From positions 186,001-250,000 of the forward strand of contig NZ_JAODNV010000004.1 in the NCBI RefSeq assembly GCF_025398195.1: a stretch of DNA of 64,000 nucleotides, given 5' to 3'. Shown piece by piece: positions 25,256 to 34,382 of this stretch (its first letter is position 1; every line of letters begins with the position of its first letter). The notes beneath the pieces were generated by a model that was not told the DNA's origin, searched no databases, and saw nothing but the letters and a program-made list of their open reading frames with translations. The stretch is from Chelativorans petroleitrophicus (GTDB taxonomy: Bacteria; Pseudomonadota; Alphaproteobacteria; Rhizobiales; Rhizobiaceae). Position numbers and translations under genes: made by a program.

Positions 25256-25873
25256 TCAACTGTGGGCGAAGATGTCCGTGTCCTCCCAGCCCATCAGATC
25301 AAGCCTGGCGCGGGCGGGCAGGAACTGGAAGCAAGCCTCGGCCACGGCCATACGGTTTTCGCGCTCCAGCCGCTGGCGCAGGACATCGCACAGGCGGTGA
25401 AGATAAAGCACGTCGGAAGCGGCATATTCGAGCTGCTCCGGCGAAAGCTTCTCTGCCGCCCAGTCGGAGGACTGCTGCGCCTTAGACAGCGTGACTCCCA
25501 GAAGCTCGTGGCAGATGTCCTTGAGCCCGTGCCGGTCGGTATAGGTGCGCGTCAGCCGCGATGCGATCTTGGTGCAGAAAACCGGCTCCGGCATGACACC
25601 GAAGGTGTGGTAGAGCACCGCGATGTCGAAGCGGGCATAGTGGAAGAGCTTGGTGATCTTGGGATTGCCGAGCAGCGCGGTAAGATTGGGCGCCGAGCTC
25701 TGCCCCGCCGCGATCTGCACGATATCCGCCGTGCCGTCCCCTGGCGAAAGCTGCACGACGCAGAGCCTGTCGCGGTGCGGTTTCAGGCCGAGCGTTTCTG
25801 TGTCGATGGCGACAGCCTCGACATCGTAGCGGGAAAGGTCCGGCAGGTCGTTCTGGTGGAATCGGATCGTCAT
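25256..25873 (-). CDS. Short ribonuclease D-like 3'-5' exonuclease
   Basis: A 205-residue DEDDy exonuclease: Asp24 and Glu26 in AIDTETLGL, Asp83 in HYARFDIAVL, and Tyr150 and Asp154 in LEYAASDVLYLH. The HRDC domains of E. coli RNase D (about 375 residues) are missing, as in the short alphaproteobacterial form. It probably trims RNA 3' ends. It is convergent with the ribokinase gene and downstream of the dipeptidase gene on the same strand. Confidence 0.9.
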   Translation of the reverse strand: MTIRFHQNDLPDLSRYDVEAVAIDTETLGLKPHRDRLCVVQLSPGDGTADIVQIAAGQSSAPNLTALLGNPKITKLFHYARFDIAVLYHTFGVMPEPVFCTKIASRLTRTYTDRHGLKDICHELLGVTLSKAQQSSDWAAEKLSPEQLEYAASDVLYLHRLCDVLRQRLERENRMAVAEACFQFLPARARLDLMGWEDTDIFAHS

Positions 25874-25877
25874 GGCT

Positions 25878-27260
25878 CTATCCGCGCGCCAGGGCCGTCA
25901 GAATCCGCGCCCAGGAGCGCTGGCCTTTGTGGAAGGAGGAAAGCTCGTACTTCTCATTGGGCGAGTGGATGCGGTCGTCCGCGAGGCCGAATCCGACCAG
26001 CAGCGACTCCATGCCCAGAAGGTTCTGGAAACTGCCGACGATGGGAATGGACCCGCCCATGGCGATCGCAACCGCCGGCTTGCCCCACTCCTTGGTGAGC
26101 GCATCCTGAGCCTGCCTTACGAACGGCGAATCATGCCTAAGCTGGATGGCCGGCGAGCCGCCGTGGGGTGCAAAGGTCACGGAGCAGTCGGAAGGAACGC
26201 GGGCGCGCACGAAATCGCGGAACGCGGCGCGAATCTTGTCTGGGTCCTGCTTGTGCACGAGACGGAACGAGACCTTGGCCGAAGCTTCGGATGCGATCAC
26301 CGTCTTGAAGCCCTGGCCCGTATAGCCGCCCGAAATGCCGTTGACCTCGGCTGTAGGACGCGCCCAGACTAGCTCCAGCGGGGAGCGGCCCTTTTCGCCG
26401 GCCGGCACGGAAAGACCGATGGGTCCGAGCATGCTTTCGGCGGTGCAGTTGAGCGCCTCCCAGCTCTTCAGAACCTCCGCCGGCGTCTCCTCCACGCCGT
26501 CATAGAATCCGGGAATGGTGACGCGGCCCTCCTCGTCGTGCAGATCGGCGAGAGCCTTGGCTAGGATGTGGATCGGGTTGGCCGCGAGGCCGCCGAAGAA
26601 GCCCGAATGCAGGTCGCGGTCGGCTGCCCGGACAGTCACCTCTTCGCCGACGAGGCCGCGCAGGCCGATACAGATGGCCGGCGTCTCCCGGTCCCACATG
26701 GAGGTGTCGCAGACCAGCGCGAAATCGGCCTTCAGCTCAGCCGCGTGTTTCTCAAGGAACGGAATTAAGGATGGCGAACCCGATTCCTCTTCGCCCTCGA
26801 ACAGAACCGTCACCCTGCAGGGCAGCCGGCCATGCACCGCCTTGTAGGCGCGGCAGGCCTCCACGAAGGTCATGACCTGGCCCTTGTCGTCGGACGTGCC
26901 GCGCCCGGTGATAATCTTGCGTCCCGGCTCGACCTCTTTCACCGCCGGCGCGAAAGGATCGCTCTCCCACAAGGCAAGCGGATCGACGGGCTGCACATCG
27001 TAATGACCGTAGAAGAGCACGTGCGGCCCTTCTCCGTCATGGTGACCGACGACCATCGGATGACCCGCCGTCTCGCGCACGCTGGCGTCGAAGCCGATGG
27101 AGCGCAGGTCGTCCGCCAGCCATTCGGCCGCCTTGCGGCACTCCGCCGCGTAGGCTGGGTCGGTGGAGATCGACGGGATGGCAAGAAGGCTGAAAAGGCG
27201 TTCAAGGCTCTTGTCGATCGACTTGTCGAGATGTTCGAGAACGGGCGCGATGTCGGACAT
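25878..27260 (-). CDS. M20 family metallopeptidase/dipeptidase
   Basis: A 460-residue zinc peptidase of the M20 (carnosinase/CNDP-like) family. Metal ligands and catalytic residues are visible: FYGHYDVQPV (His86, Asp88), GRGTSDDKGQ (bridging Asp124 or Asp125), LFEGEEESGS (Glu157/Glu158) and a C-terminal HSPNEKYE near 435. Residues about 205-320 are the dimerisation domain. It likely hydrolyses dipeptides or related amides. It lies four bases upstream of the RNase D-like gene. Confidence 0.93.
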   Translation of the reverse strand: MSDIAPVLEHLDKSIDKSLERLFSLLAIPSISTDPAYAAECRKAAEWLADDLRSIGFDASVRETAGHPMVVGHHDGEGPHVLFYGHYDVQPVDPLALWESDPFAPAVKEVEPGRKIITGRGTSDDKGQVMTFVEACRAYKAVHGRLPCRVTVLFEGEEESGSPSLIPFLEKHAAELKADFALVCDTSMWDRETPAICIGLRGLVGEEVTVRAADRDLHSGFFGGLAANPIHILAKALADLHDEEGRVTIPGFYDGVEETPAEVLKSWEALNCTAESMLGPIGLSVPAGEKGRSPLELVWARPTAEVNGISGGYTGQGFKTVIASEASAKVSFRLVHKQDPDKIRAAFRDFVRARVPSDCSVTFAPHGGSPAIQLRHDSPFVRQAQDALTKEWGKPAVAIAMGGSIPIVGSFQNLLGMESLLVGFGLADDRIHSPNEKYELSSFHKGQRSWARILTALARG

Positions 27261-27338
27261 TTTGGAAGCCTCTCGTTGTCTCGCTTCTGCCGGAGGCGGC
27301 TGCCCCGCACTGTGCGGCGCATTGCCTTCGGCTCATGT

Positions 27339-27366
27339 TAAAAGGGGCCGCGGACGGCCCCCCTTT
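27339..27366 (-). terminator. Rho-independent terminator downstream of the BMP-family gene
   Basis: Read on the minus strand, GGGGCCGTCCGCGGCCCC forms a GC-rich stem flanked by A and T runs (AAAAAGG before, CCTTTTAA after). It lies about 20-48 bases after the BMP stop codon. The A-run/T-run symmetry would allow it to act in both directions, so it may also insulate the dipeptidase gene. Confidence 0.75.
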
Positions 27367-27386
27367 TTCCGTTTTCAATGCGTCCC

Positions 27387-28385
27387 TTACCAGTAAGGGC
27401 AGGAATTGTCCTCCAGGAAGTTGTGAACCTGGATTTCGCCGGAGATGATCTTCGCCTCGGCCTCCTCGACCGCCGCCTTCATCTCGTCCGTGATCAGCTC
27501 AGCATTGTATTCGTCAAGCGCGTAGCCGACGCCGCCCTCGGCAAGCCCAAGGTCTTGCAGCCCGTAGGTGAACTGGTCGTTCATGGCGTCCATAAAGGCG
27601 TTGTAGACCGCCACGTCGACACCCTTCACCATGGAGGTGAGCACGTGGCCCGGATGCAGGTAGTTCTGGTTGGCGTCCACACCGATGCCCAGCTTCCCGG
27701 CATCGGCCGCCGCCTGGAGAACGCCCACCCCGGTGCCGCCGGCCGCGTGATAGATGACATCCGCGCCCTGATCGATCTGCGTGCGGGTGATCTCCGCGCC
27801 CTTGGTGGGATCGTTCCAGGCCGCGGGCGTATCGCCGGTATAGTTGCGGATCACGGTCGCGTCGGGATTGGTGGCCTTAACGCCGCCCACATAGCCGCAT
27901 TCGAACTTGCCGATGAGCGGGACCTGCATGCCGCCGACGAAGCCCACCGTGCCCGTCTCGGAGGCAAGAGCCGCCAGAACGCCGACGAGGTACGAGCCTT
28001 CATACTCCTTGAAGACGACGGAACGTACATTGGGCTGGTCCACCTTGTCGTCGATGATGACGAAGTCCACGTCGGGATATTCGGGCGCGACGCGGTTCAG
28101 ATATTCCACCCAGGTGAAGCCGGCCATGACAATGGGATTGTGGCCGCGCTCGGCAAAGCGGCGGAGCGCCTGCTCGCGCTGGGCGTCGTTGGAAATCTCG
28201 AACTCGGCATACGCGATGCCGGTCTCCTCCTTGAACCGCTCGGCGCCCGTATAGGCCAATTCGTTGAAGGATTTGTCGAACTTGCCGCCGAGATCGTACA
28301 GCACGGCCGGAGAAAAATCCTCCTGGGCCATCGCTACCGTGGCCATTCCGGTTGCGGCCAGAAGGCCGAGAACGATACGCTTCAT
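27387..28385 (-). CDS. BMP family ABC transporter substrate-binding protein
   Basis: A 332-residue periplasmic protein from ATG 28385 with a signal peptide (MKRIVLGLLAATGMATVAMA). Motifs LYDLGGKFDKSFNELAYTGAERF, GFTWVEYLNRVAPEYPDV and YHAAGGTGVGVLQAA identify the BmpA/Med family, whose members often bind nucleosides. It is monocistronic, with its own terminator and no permease or ATPase gene beside it. Either its partners are elsewhere or it has another sensing role. Confidence 0.9.
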   Translation of the reverse strand: MKRIVLGLLAATGMATVAMAQEDFSPAVLYDLGGKFDKSFNELAYTGAERFKEETGIAYAEFEISNDAQREQALRRFAERGHNPIVMAGFTWVEYLNRVAPEYPDVDFVIIDDKVDQPNVRSVVFKEYEGSYLVGVLAALASETGTVGFVGGMQVPLIGKFECGYVGGVKATNPDATVIRNYTGDTPAAWNDPTKGAEITRTQIDQGADVIYHAAGGTGVGVLQAAADAGKLGIGVDANQNYLHPGHVLTSMVKGVDVAVYNAFMDAMNDQFTYGLQDLGLAEGGVGYALDEYNAELITDEMKAAVEEAEAKIISGEIQVHNFLEDNSCPYW

Positions 28386-28520
28386 GTGATCCACACCCTG
28401 TCGGTTTCCTGGCACGGACCGGTGCGGCTTCTGCCCCGGCCCCGGCAGGGCTATACCCCGCCTGAGCGCACTTTTGCACGGGGCGCAGCAAAATTCACGC
28501 ATAAATTGATACCCGAAACA

Positions 28521-28985
28521 GAACGCTCTTCTAAAGCCGGTCACTTCGTCGATGGCGAGCTGGACCTCACGAGCCGGCTTGCCCTCGGTTTCGCCTACGA
28601 TGATTTCACCGACGATGACGGGCAAATTTGGCGCAACGGTAAGGGTAGCGTCTCCTATGAGTTCGATGAGCACTGGAAGCTGTCCTTCGGCGTCTCCTAC
28701 ACCGAAACTGATGTTGCCGCGGGCGATTGCGGCGTCCAAGTCCGGCTATGATGGCTCCGCCTCGATGCCGGCGTGCGCGTGGATTACCAGATCGATAACC
28801 ACAGGCGCGTCTATGCCTTTGCCCAAGGCACGCTCGACCGCTCCGGCGACATCGACCGGAATGATCGGGCCGGTGTCGTCGGGGAAATGAAGCTTACCGA
28901 CAAGATCGGCCTTAACGGTGAGATCTCCTACGGCATCCACGGGCCGGGGGCATTTCATGAACGCCGGGATGATCTGGATCCTTGA
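28521..28985 (+). pseudogene. Remnant of an outer-membrane beta-barrel/surface protein gene
   Basis: One frame reads GHFVDGELDLTSRLALGFAY, RNGKGSVSYEFDEHWKLSFG, then an in-frame TGA at 28749-28751, then continues DAGVRVDYQIDNHRRVYAFA and DRNDRAGVVGEMKLTDKIGL. The alternating hydrophobic pattern and the RNGxGSVSY and RNDRxGVGGE-type repeats resemble the C-terminal barrel of large rhizobial surface proteins. There is no start codon or Shine-Dalgarno in place, one internal stop, and the end drifts into non-barrel sequence, so I read it as a decayed fragment. The rest of 28386-29144 shows no gene apart from the BMP promoter area. Confidence 0.6.
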
Positions 28986-29144
28986 TTCTTGCTTCCGTAT
29001 TCCCGGGCGAACCGGTAATCACGACCGGCTCCCCGCCGTGTATGAAGCGGCGATGACACGCCGGCTCTTAATCACGTTCGAGAATCATGGGTCCGGTGTC
29101 GAAGCAATGATCGTTGCCCGGCAGTGATGAAGCACGCCAGCGAA

Positions 29145-29169
29145 TTTAATTCAGTTCATTTGACTTAAA
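29145..29169. promoter_or_regulatory. Palindromic operator candidate upstream of the ROK regulator
   Basis: TTTAATTCAGTTCATTTGACTTAAA is an imperfect 25-bp palindrome (matching arms TTTAA/TTAAA and TCA/TGA). It lies 43-67 bases upstream of the ROK gene start, where autoregulation is common in this family. Binding is inferred. Confidence 0.45.
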
Positions 29170-29211
29170 ACCGGCATTTGCGTTACGGTCGATTTCGGAG
29201 GAGGCTGGGCG

Positions 29212-30390
29212 ATGCTCAAAGGCACGAACCAGGAAGTGGGACGGCCGCATAACCGGCGTATCGTGCTTGAGACGATACGCCAGCATGGTCCTCTGTCGCG
29301 TGCCGAGATCGCCCGGCACGTCGGCCTGACGATCCAGACCGTCTCGACCATCACCTCAGAGCTGCAGGAGCGCGGTTTCGTGCGACTGCGCCCAGGCGTG
29401 CCAAAGGGGAGAGGCTTTCCCGCCCCCGTTCTCGAGATCGACCCGGATGGCGGCTATGCCTGCGGCGTGTATGTCACGCCGCGCGGGCTTGAGGCTGGCC
29501 TCGTCAATCTTTGCGGCAAGGTGCTCTCGCGCCGGGCCGTCGAAGCGCCGCGAATGTCCGCGGAAGAGGCGTTCGCCCGCATCGGCGCCATGGTAGCGGA
29601 GCTGAGAGCGGACTGTCCGCGGGAGCGCTTCATCGGTGTGGGCATGGCCATGCCCGGCCCCTTCGATATCGAATCCATGAGCTTCGTTGGGCCCACCACC
29701 ATGGAGGGATGGGCGGGCGTGGACGTCTATGAAAGCCTTCGAGACGCCGTCAGCTGCCCGGCCTTCGTGGAGGTGGACAGCGCTGCCGCGGCCCATTGCG
29801 AGCGCCTTTACGGCGTGGGGGAGGAGCTGTTCAATTTCTATCATCTGTTCCTGGGCGTCGGCCTCGGCGGCTGCGTCATCTATGACGGGCAGGTGGTGCG
29901 CGGCGCTTGGGGAAACGCCGGAGAAGTGGGGCACATTCCGCTCGTGCCGGACGGTGATCCCTGCCCGTGCGGGAACCGGGGCTGTCTTGAGCGCTATCTC
30001 TCGCTTGAGGCCTATGTTCGCCGAACCGCCGTCATCGGCGAGGCGGAGTGGCTCAAGGAGGTCGCGCCCCTGCTGCGCGCGGCGATCGTGACCATCGAGA
30101 ATCTCTTCGATCCGGAAACCATCGTGCTGGGCGGGCTCGCGCCCGTAGAACTACGGCTGAAGTTGCTCGCCTTGACGGCGAGCCTGCCCAATTCGCTCGC
30201 CGCGCGGCGCGACCGGCGCCACCCGCGGGTCATCCTCTCACGGTGCGGCACCGATGCCGTGCTGCGCGGGGCGGCCTCGCTTGCCATCACGCAGGTGCTG
30301 TCGCCACGCTTTGCTGGCCCGCCCCAGGCGGCCGCCAACCGGGCGGCGGGCGACCCCTTTGCAAGGACGGGGAGAGCGCGCGTTGAGTGA
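29212..30390 (+). CDS. ROK-family transcriptional regulator of a sugar transport operon
   Basis: A 392-residue NagC/XylR-like regulator. The N-terminal winged helix (about 15-65) has LSRAEIARHVGLTIQTVSTITSELQERG; the C-terminal ROK domain has GVGMAMPGPFD, the catalytic-type Asp in VDSAAAAHCERLYG, and the zinc-binding CPCGNRGCLERY motif. It probably binds a sugar and represses the operon. GGAGGAGG precedes ATG 29212. The end overlaps the start of the ABC ATPase gene, so it is co-transcribed with the transporter. Confidence 0.92.
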   Translation: MLKGTNQEVGRPHNRRIVLETIRQHGPLSRAEIARHVGLTIQTVSTITSELQERGFVRLRPGVPKGRGFPAPVLEIDPDGGYACGVYVTPRGLEAGLVNLCGKVLSRRAVEAPRMSAEEAFARIGAMVAELRADCPRERFIGVGMAMPGPFDIESMSFVGPTTMEGWAGVDVYESLRDAVSCPAFVEVDSAAAAHCERLYGVGEELFNFYHLFLGVGLGGCVIYDGQVVRGAWGNAGEVGHIPLVPDGDPCPCGNRGCLERYLSLEAYVRRTAVIGEAEWLKEVAPLLRAAIVTIENLFDPETIVLGGLAPVELRLKLLALTASLPNSLAARRDRRHPRVILSRCGTDAVLRGAASLAITQVLSPRFAGPPQAAANRAAGDPFARTGRARVE

Positions 30391-31201
30391 GAATCCGCCG
30401 CTTCTGAAGCTAGAGGCGATCAGCAAGAATTTCGGCGCGATCGAGGCGCTGAAGGGCGTGGACATGGAAATCCGCGCCGGCGAGGTCGTCGCGCTCTTGG
30501 GCGACAACGGCGCCGGTAAGTCCACTCTCGTCAAGATCATCTCCGGCGGGCTGCGGCCAAGTAGCGGCAGGATCATCATGGAGGGCACGCCGCGCGACTT
30601 CGCCTCGCCGGCCGAGGCGAAGGCAGCGGGCATCGAGACGGTCTATCAGGATCTCTCCCTCTGCATCAATGCCGATGTGGTGGCGAACTTCTTCATGGGC
30701 CGGGAGATCACGAAGCGGTTTTTCGGCATTCCGATCCTGCAGGAGCGGGCGATGGAAGCGGTGGTGGCGAAGGCGTTGGCCGATGCCGGAACCCGAATTC
30801 CTTCGCTCAGGACCAATGTGGAGCATCTGTCGGGCGGGCAGCGCCAGGCCATTGAGCTGAACCGCTTCGTCCATTGGGGCGGTAAGCTGGTTCTGCTCGA
30901 TGAGCCTTTCGCCGCGCTGGGCGTCGAGCAGACCCGGCGCGGGCTGGATATGATCCGTCAGGTGGTCGCGCGCGGCATCGGCGTCGTCATCATCACACAC
31001 ATCATGGCTCAGGCCTTTCAAGTGGCCGACCGGATCATCGTCATCCGGCACGGCAGGGTCGCGGGGGACGTGAGAACCGATGAGACGACGCCCGAGCAGG
31101 TCATCGACATGATCACAGGAGGAACCCTGTCCGGCGCCGGCAAGGGCAGGGATCAGGGGAACAGCAGTCCGGCAACTGGCGAGAGGGAGTCCAGTCAATG
31201 A
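30383..31201 (+). CDS. Sugar ABC transporter ATP-binding protein (CUT2, single ATPase domain)
   Basis: A 272-residue ATPase from TTG 30383 (GGGGAGAG upstream), overlapping the ROK gene end. Walker [10 protein letters not shown], signature LSGGQRQ, Walker B LVLLDEP and H-loop IITHIM are present. CUT2 ATPases such as RbsA are usually two fused domains of about 500 residues; this protein has one, like the fructose transporter FrcA of Sinorhizobium. It energises uptake of a monosaccharide. It overlaps the next gene by four bases. Confidence 0.92.
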   Translation: MSENPPLLKLEAISKNFGAIEALKGVDMEIRAGEVVALLGDNGAGKSTLVKIISGGLRPSSGRIIMEGTPRDFASPAEAKAAGIETVYQDLSLCINADVVANFFMGREITKRFFGIPILQERAMEAVVAKALADAGTRIPSLRTNVEHLSGGQRQAIELNRFVHWGGKLVLLDEPFAALGVEQTRRGLDMIRQVVARGIGVVIITHIMAQAFQVADRIIVIRHGRVAGDVRTDETTPEQVIDMITGGTLSGAGKGRDQGNSSPATGERESSQ

Positions 31202-32238
31202 GGAGAGTTTTTGGAATGTTCGCAGGCGCCGTACTTGCCGGTGCCATGCTTGCGTCCTCGGCATTCGCCCAGGACAAGGGCACGATCTACTACATGGTGC
31301 CCACGCTGCTTGATGAATTTCAGACCGAGTCCGTCAACGCCATCGAAAGCTTCCTGGCGCAGGTGGGTTACGAAACGGTGACGCTGAACGCGGACAACAA
31401 GACCGATCTTCAGCAAAGCCAGATGAACGACACGATCCTGCTGGATCCCGCGGCGATCGTCATCGCGCCGGTGGACTTCAACGCGTTGGCGCCCGCGATC
31501 GAGCAGGCGCGGGAGGCGGGCATTCCCGTCATGGTCTTCGACCGGCAAGTCACCTCCACCAAGGTGGATTTCACTTCGGTGGCCGGTACGGTCGAGATCG
31601 GCCATGTGGCGGCCGCGGAGATCCAGCGCCTCCTGGAGGAGAAGAACGGGTCCGTTTCCGGCAAGGTCCTTCAGGTGCTGGGCGATCCGGGAGATCCCTA
31701 TACGCTCGACATCCAGAAGGGCTTCGAGGAGCGCATGGCTGACCATCCGGAGGTGGAGATCATCTCCCTGCCTGCCATGCAGTGGGAGGCTTCGAACGCC
31801 GGCTCCATCGTCGCTGACCAGCTTCTGGCCAATCCCGATATCGACCTGATCTTCGTGCATGCCGCGCATCTGGCCGTCGCCGCCGTGGCCTCGCTGGAGG
31901 CCGCTGGTAAGCAGCCAGGCGACGTGCTGCTCGTCTCCTCCAACGGCGCGCCCGTTGGGCTAGACCTTATCCGCCAGGGATGGGAGCAGGTTGAGGTCGA
32001 GCAGCCGCTTTATGCGCAGGCGGCCGCGATCGCCATGTTCGCCGACAAGGTGGTCAATGGCGAGGAGATCAAGCCCGGCACGTACAATGTGCTGGGCCTC
32101 GAATCGGAAATCACCATCGAGGAATGGGGGCCGAACCTGAAAATTCCAGGTGCCGCGATCACTGCAGAGAATGTGGACGAGCCGCGCTTCTGGGGCAACC
32201 TGACCCCGCCGAGCGACCCTATCAAGCCGGTGGAATAA
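31198..32238 (+). CDS. Sugar ABC transporter substrate-binding protein (CUT2)
   Basis: A 346-residue periplasmic binding protein of the RbsB type with a signal peptide cleaved after SAFA (about residue 24). Features include [23 protein letters not shown], the [28 protein letters not shown] region and [13 protein letters not shown]. It captures the sugar for the permease. A strong inverted repeat follows the gene. The ligand cannot be predicted from sequence. Confidence 0.9.
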   Translation: MRRVFGMFAGAVLAGAMLASSAFAQDKGTIYYMVPTLLDEFQTESVNAIESFLAQVGYETVTLNADNKTDLQQSQMNDTILLDPAAIVIAPVDFNALAPAIEQAREAGIPVMVFDRQVTSTKVDFTSVAGTVEIGHVAAAEIQRLLEEKNGSVSGKVLQVLGDPGDPYTLDIQKGFEERMADHPEVEIISLPAMQWEASNAGSIVADQLLANPDIDLIFVHAAHLAVAAVASLEAAGKQPGDVLLVSSNGAPVGLDLIRQGWEQVEVEQPLYAQAAAIAMFADKVVNGEEIKPGTYNVLGLESEITIEEWGPNLKIPGAAITAENVDEPRFWGNLTPPSDPIKPVE

Positions 32239-32266
32239 CGGCGTAAGGCGCAACCCGATCGAAAGA

Positions 32267-32290
32267 GCCGGCCCGCTCCGCCGGGCCGGC
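32267..32290 (+). repeat. Intercistronic hairpin between the binding-protein and permease genes
   Basis: GCCGGCCCG (32267-32275) and CGGGCCGGC (32282-32290) form a perfect nine-pair GC stem with a six-base loop, without a T-run. Such hairpins after a binding-protein gene often protect its mRNA or partly stop transcription, giving excess binding protein over permease. Function inferred. Confidence 0.6.
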
Positions 32291-32315
32291 ACATTCCCTT
32301 CCACAGGACAGCCCG

Positions 32316-33311
32316 ATGACGCCCGCGCGCCGCGCAACGATCGAATTCCTGCTCGACAATCTCGTATGGCTGATGCTGATTGTCGTGCTGATCGTCTTTT
32401 CGCTCACCGTTCCGCGATTCTTCCAGTTCGGCATCTTCGCCAACATCATCGAGCAATCGACCTTTGTTGGCGTGATGGCGATCGGTCTGGCGATCGTCAT
32501 CATTTCCGGCAATCTCGATCTCTCAGTGGAATCCACCGCCGCGCTCGCCGCGATGGTGACGGGGCTTCTGTTCGCTACTCAAGGAATCGGCCTGGGCATC
32601 GCGCTTGAGCCGGCGTGGCTCATCCTGCCCGTCTCGCTCGCGATTGCGATGCTCGTCGGGGCGGCGGTTGGTATGGCCAATGGCTTCTTCGTGGTGAGGC
32701 TGGGCATGAGCGCCTTCATCGTCACGCTCGCCTCCTTCATTTGGGTGCGGGGCCTCGTCGTGGCGATCTCGGGAGGGCGCTCCGCACAGAGCCTGCCCGC
32801 TGCGATCCGGGTCGTGGGCACGGCCGATATCCTGGGCCTGCCGCTGCTTGCTTGGATTTCGGTGGGCTGCTTCGTGCTTTTTTCCTTCATCATGGCCAAG
32901 ACGCCCTTCGGCCGCTACGTTACGCTCGTCGGCGGCAATCTCGAGGCGACCTATCGCGCCGGCATCAACAGCAACAGGATTCTCTTCGTGAGCTTCGTGC
33001 TCGCGGGCCTGCTTGCCGGCGTAGCCGGATGGCTGCTAGCCATCCGCACCTCTGGTGCCACGGCCAATTTGGGCGTGGGCATGCTTTTCAACGCCTTTGC
33101 CGCCGTCGTCATCGGCGGCGTGAGCCTGAAAGGCGGCATCGGCAAGCTACCGGGGGTCTATGCCGGCGTTCTGCTTCTTTATTCCATCCATACCGCCATC
33201 AATCTGATGGGGCTGCCGGCGCACTACACCCAGATGATCCTGGGAGCGCTCGTGCTTGCGGCGGTCCTGCTGGACACTTTGAAACTTCGGCTCAGGGAGA
33301 AACTGCTTTGA
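32316..33311 (+). CDS. Sugar ABC transporter permease (CUT2)
   Basis: A 331-residue RbsC-type permease with about ten membrane segments. Diagnostic parts are GLAIVIISGNLDLSVESTAAL, the NGFFVVRLGMSAFIVTLASF segment and the cytoplasmic loop VIGGVSLKGGIGKLPGVYAG. It forms the channel, presumably as a dimer, with the single-domain ATPase. Its end overlaps the downstream SDR start (TTGA). Confidence 0.93.
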   Translation: MTPARRATIEFLLDNLVWLMLIVVLIVFSLTVPRFFQFGIFANIIEQSTFVGVMAIGLAIVIISGNLDLSVESTAALAAMVTGLLFATQGIGLGIALEPAWLILPVSLAIAMLVGAAVGMANGFFVVRLGMSAFIVTLASFIWVRGLVVAISGGRSAQSLPAAIRVVGTADILGLPLLAWISVGCFVLFSFIMAKTPFGRYVTLVGGNLEATYRAGINSNRILFVSFVLAGLLAGVAGWLLAIRTSGATANLGVGMLFNAFAAVVIGGVSLKGGIGKLPGVYAGVLLLYSIHTAINLMGLPAHYTQMILGALVLAAVLLDTLKLRLREKLL

Positions 33312-34078
33312 CGGGACGGCTGAAGGATCGAGCGGCGCTGGTGGTCGGCGGCGCACGGGGTATCGGTGCGGCAATCGCCGAGCGCTTCGCTCAGGAGGGC
33401 GCGAGGCTCGTGCTGGCGGATGTGGAGGAGCAGGCGGGCGAGGAACGGGCTCGGGCGCTGAACGCGCTGTTCGTGCGCGCCGATGTCTCGCAGCCGGACG
33501 ATGCCGAACGGGCGGTGGAATTGACGGTCGCCCAATATGGCCGGATCGACATCCTGGTTCAGAACGCGGGCATCTATCCATGGACGCTGATCGAAAACAT
33601 CAGTCCGGAGGAGTGGGACCGGGTCTTCGCCGTCAACATGCGCGGGACGTTCCTTGTGGCCCGCGCGGCCCTGTCGCACATGAAGGCGCAAAAATACGGG
33701 CGCATGATCTTCACATCCTCGATCACGGGCCCGCATGTGACCAGCCCCGGCCATGGACACTACTCGGCCACCAAGGCTGCCATCAATGGCTTTATCCGCG
33801 CTGCGGCGCTCGAGTTCGCGCCCTACGGCATTACGGTCAACGGCATCGAACCCGGCAATATTCTCACGGAAGGCATGAAGGCCCATCGCAGTGAGGCCTT
33901 CATTCAGCAGATGGCAAGCTCGATCCCGCTCGGCAGGCTCGGCACGCCGGAAGATGTCGCCAACGCCTTCCTGTTCCTCGCCTCAGACGAGGCGGCCTAC
34001 ATCACAGGCACGACCATCGTCGTGGATGGCGGCCAGCTTCTCCCTGAGGGCGGCAATATCGGCATCAATCCCGATTAA
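33308..34078 (+). CDS. SDR-family oxidoreductase at the end of the sugar transport operon
   Basis: A 256-residue classical SDR from TTG 33308, overlapping the permease stop. GGARGIG is at 14-20, NAG near 86-88, catalytic Ser138, and YSATK (Tyr152, Lys156); the tail GGQLLPEGG is typical of sugar or polyol dehydrogenases of the FabG-like group. Coupling to the transporter suggests it oxidises the imported sugar or a derived polyol; the substrate is unknown. It is convergent with fliQ. Confidence 0.87.
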   Translation: MTGRLKDRAALVVGGARGIGAAIAERFAQEGARLVLADVEEQAGEERARALNALFVRADVSQPDDAERAVELTVAQYGRIDILVQNAGIYPWTLIENISPEEWDRVFAVNMRGTFLVARAALSHMKAQKYGRMIFTSSITGPHVTSPGHGHYSATKAAINGFIRAAALEFAPYGITVNGIEPGNILTEGMKAHRSEAFIQQMASSIPLGRLGTPEDVANAFLFLASDEAAYITGTTIVVDGGQLLPEGGNIGINPD

Positions 34079-34112
34079 GGGCATGGCGCCGTGAGCGCAA
34101 AGCTGAGCCGCT

Positions 34113-34379
34113 TTAGAATCCGTTTTCGATGCGCTGGAAGATGACGGTCGCGAAAGAGGAAATCTGCGCGCCGACAAAAGGGCCGGAAAAGGCGACGGCC
34201 AACAGGATGGCGACGATCTTGGGCACGAAGGTGAGCGTGATCTCCTGCACCTGGGTGAGCGCTTGCACCAGCGCAATACCGACACCCACGACCATAGCGA
34301 CGATCACCGCCGGACTGGCCGCCGCCAGCACCGTCCATATGGCATACTGGACCAGATCGAGGGTGTCGGCTTCGTTCAT
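34113..34379 (-). CDS. fliQ: Flagellar export apparatus protein FliQ
   Basis: An 88-residue protein with two membrane segments (about 17-38 and 50-77) and the ALVQALTQVQEITLTFVPKI motif of the FliQ/SctS family. It is part of the export gate with FliP and FliR. It is the last gene of the flgE-flgK-flgL-flaF-flbT-flgD-fliQ transcript. FliP is encoded at 47.9 kb and no FliR lies in the window. Confidence 0.94.
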   Translation of the reverse strand: MNEADTLDLVQYAIWTVLAAASPAVIVAMVVGVGIALVQALTQVQEITLTFVPKIVAILLAVAFSGPFVGAQISSFATVIFQRIENGF

Positions 34380-34382
34380 CGC

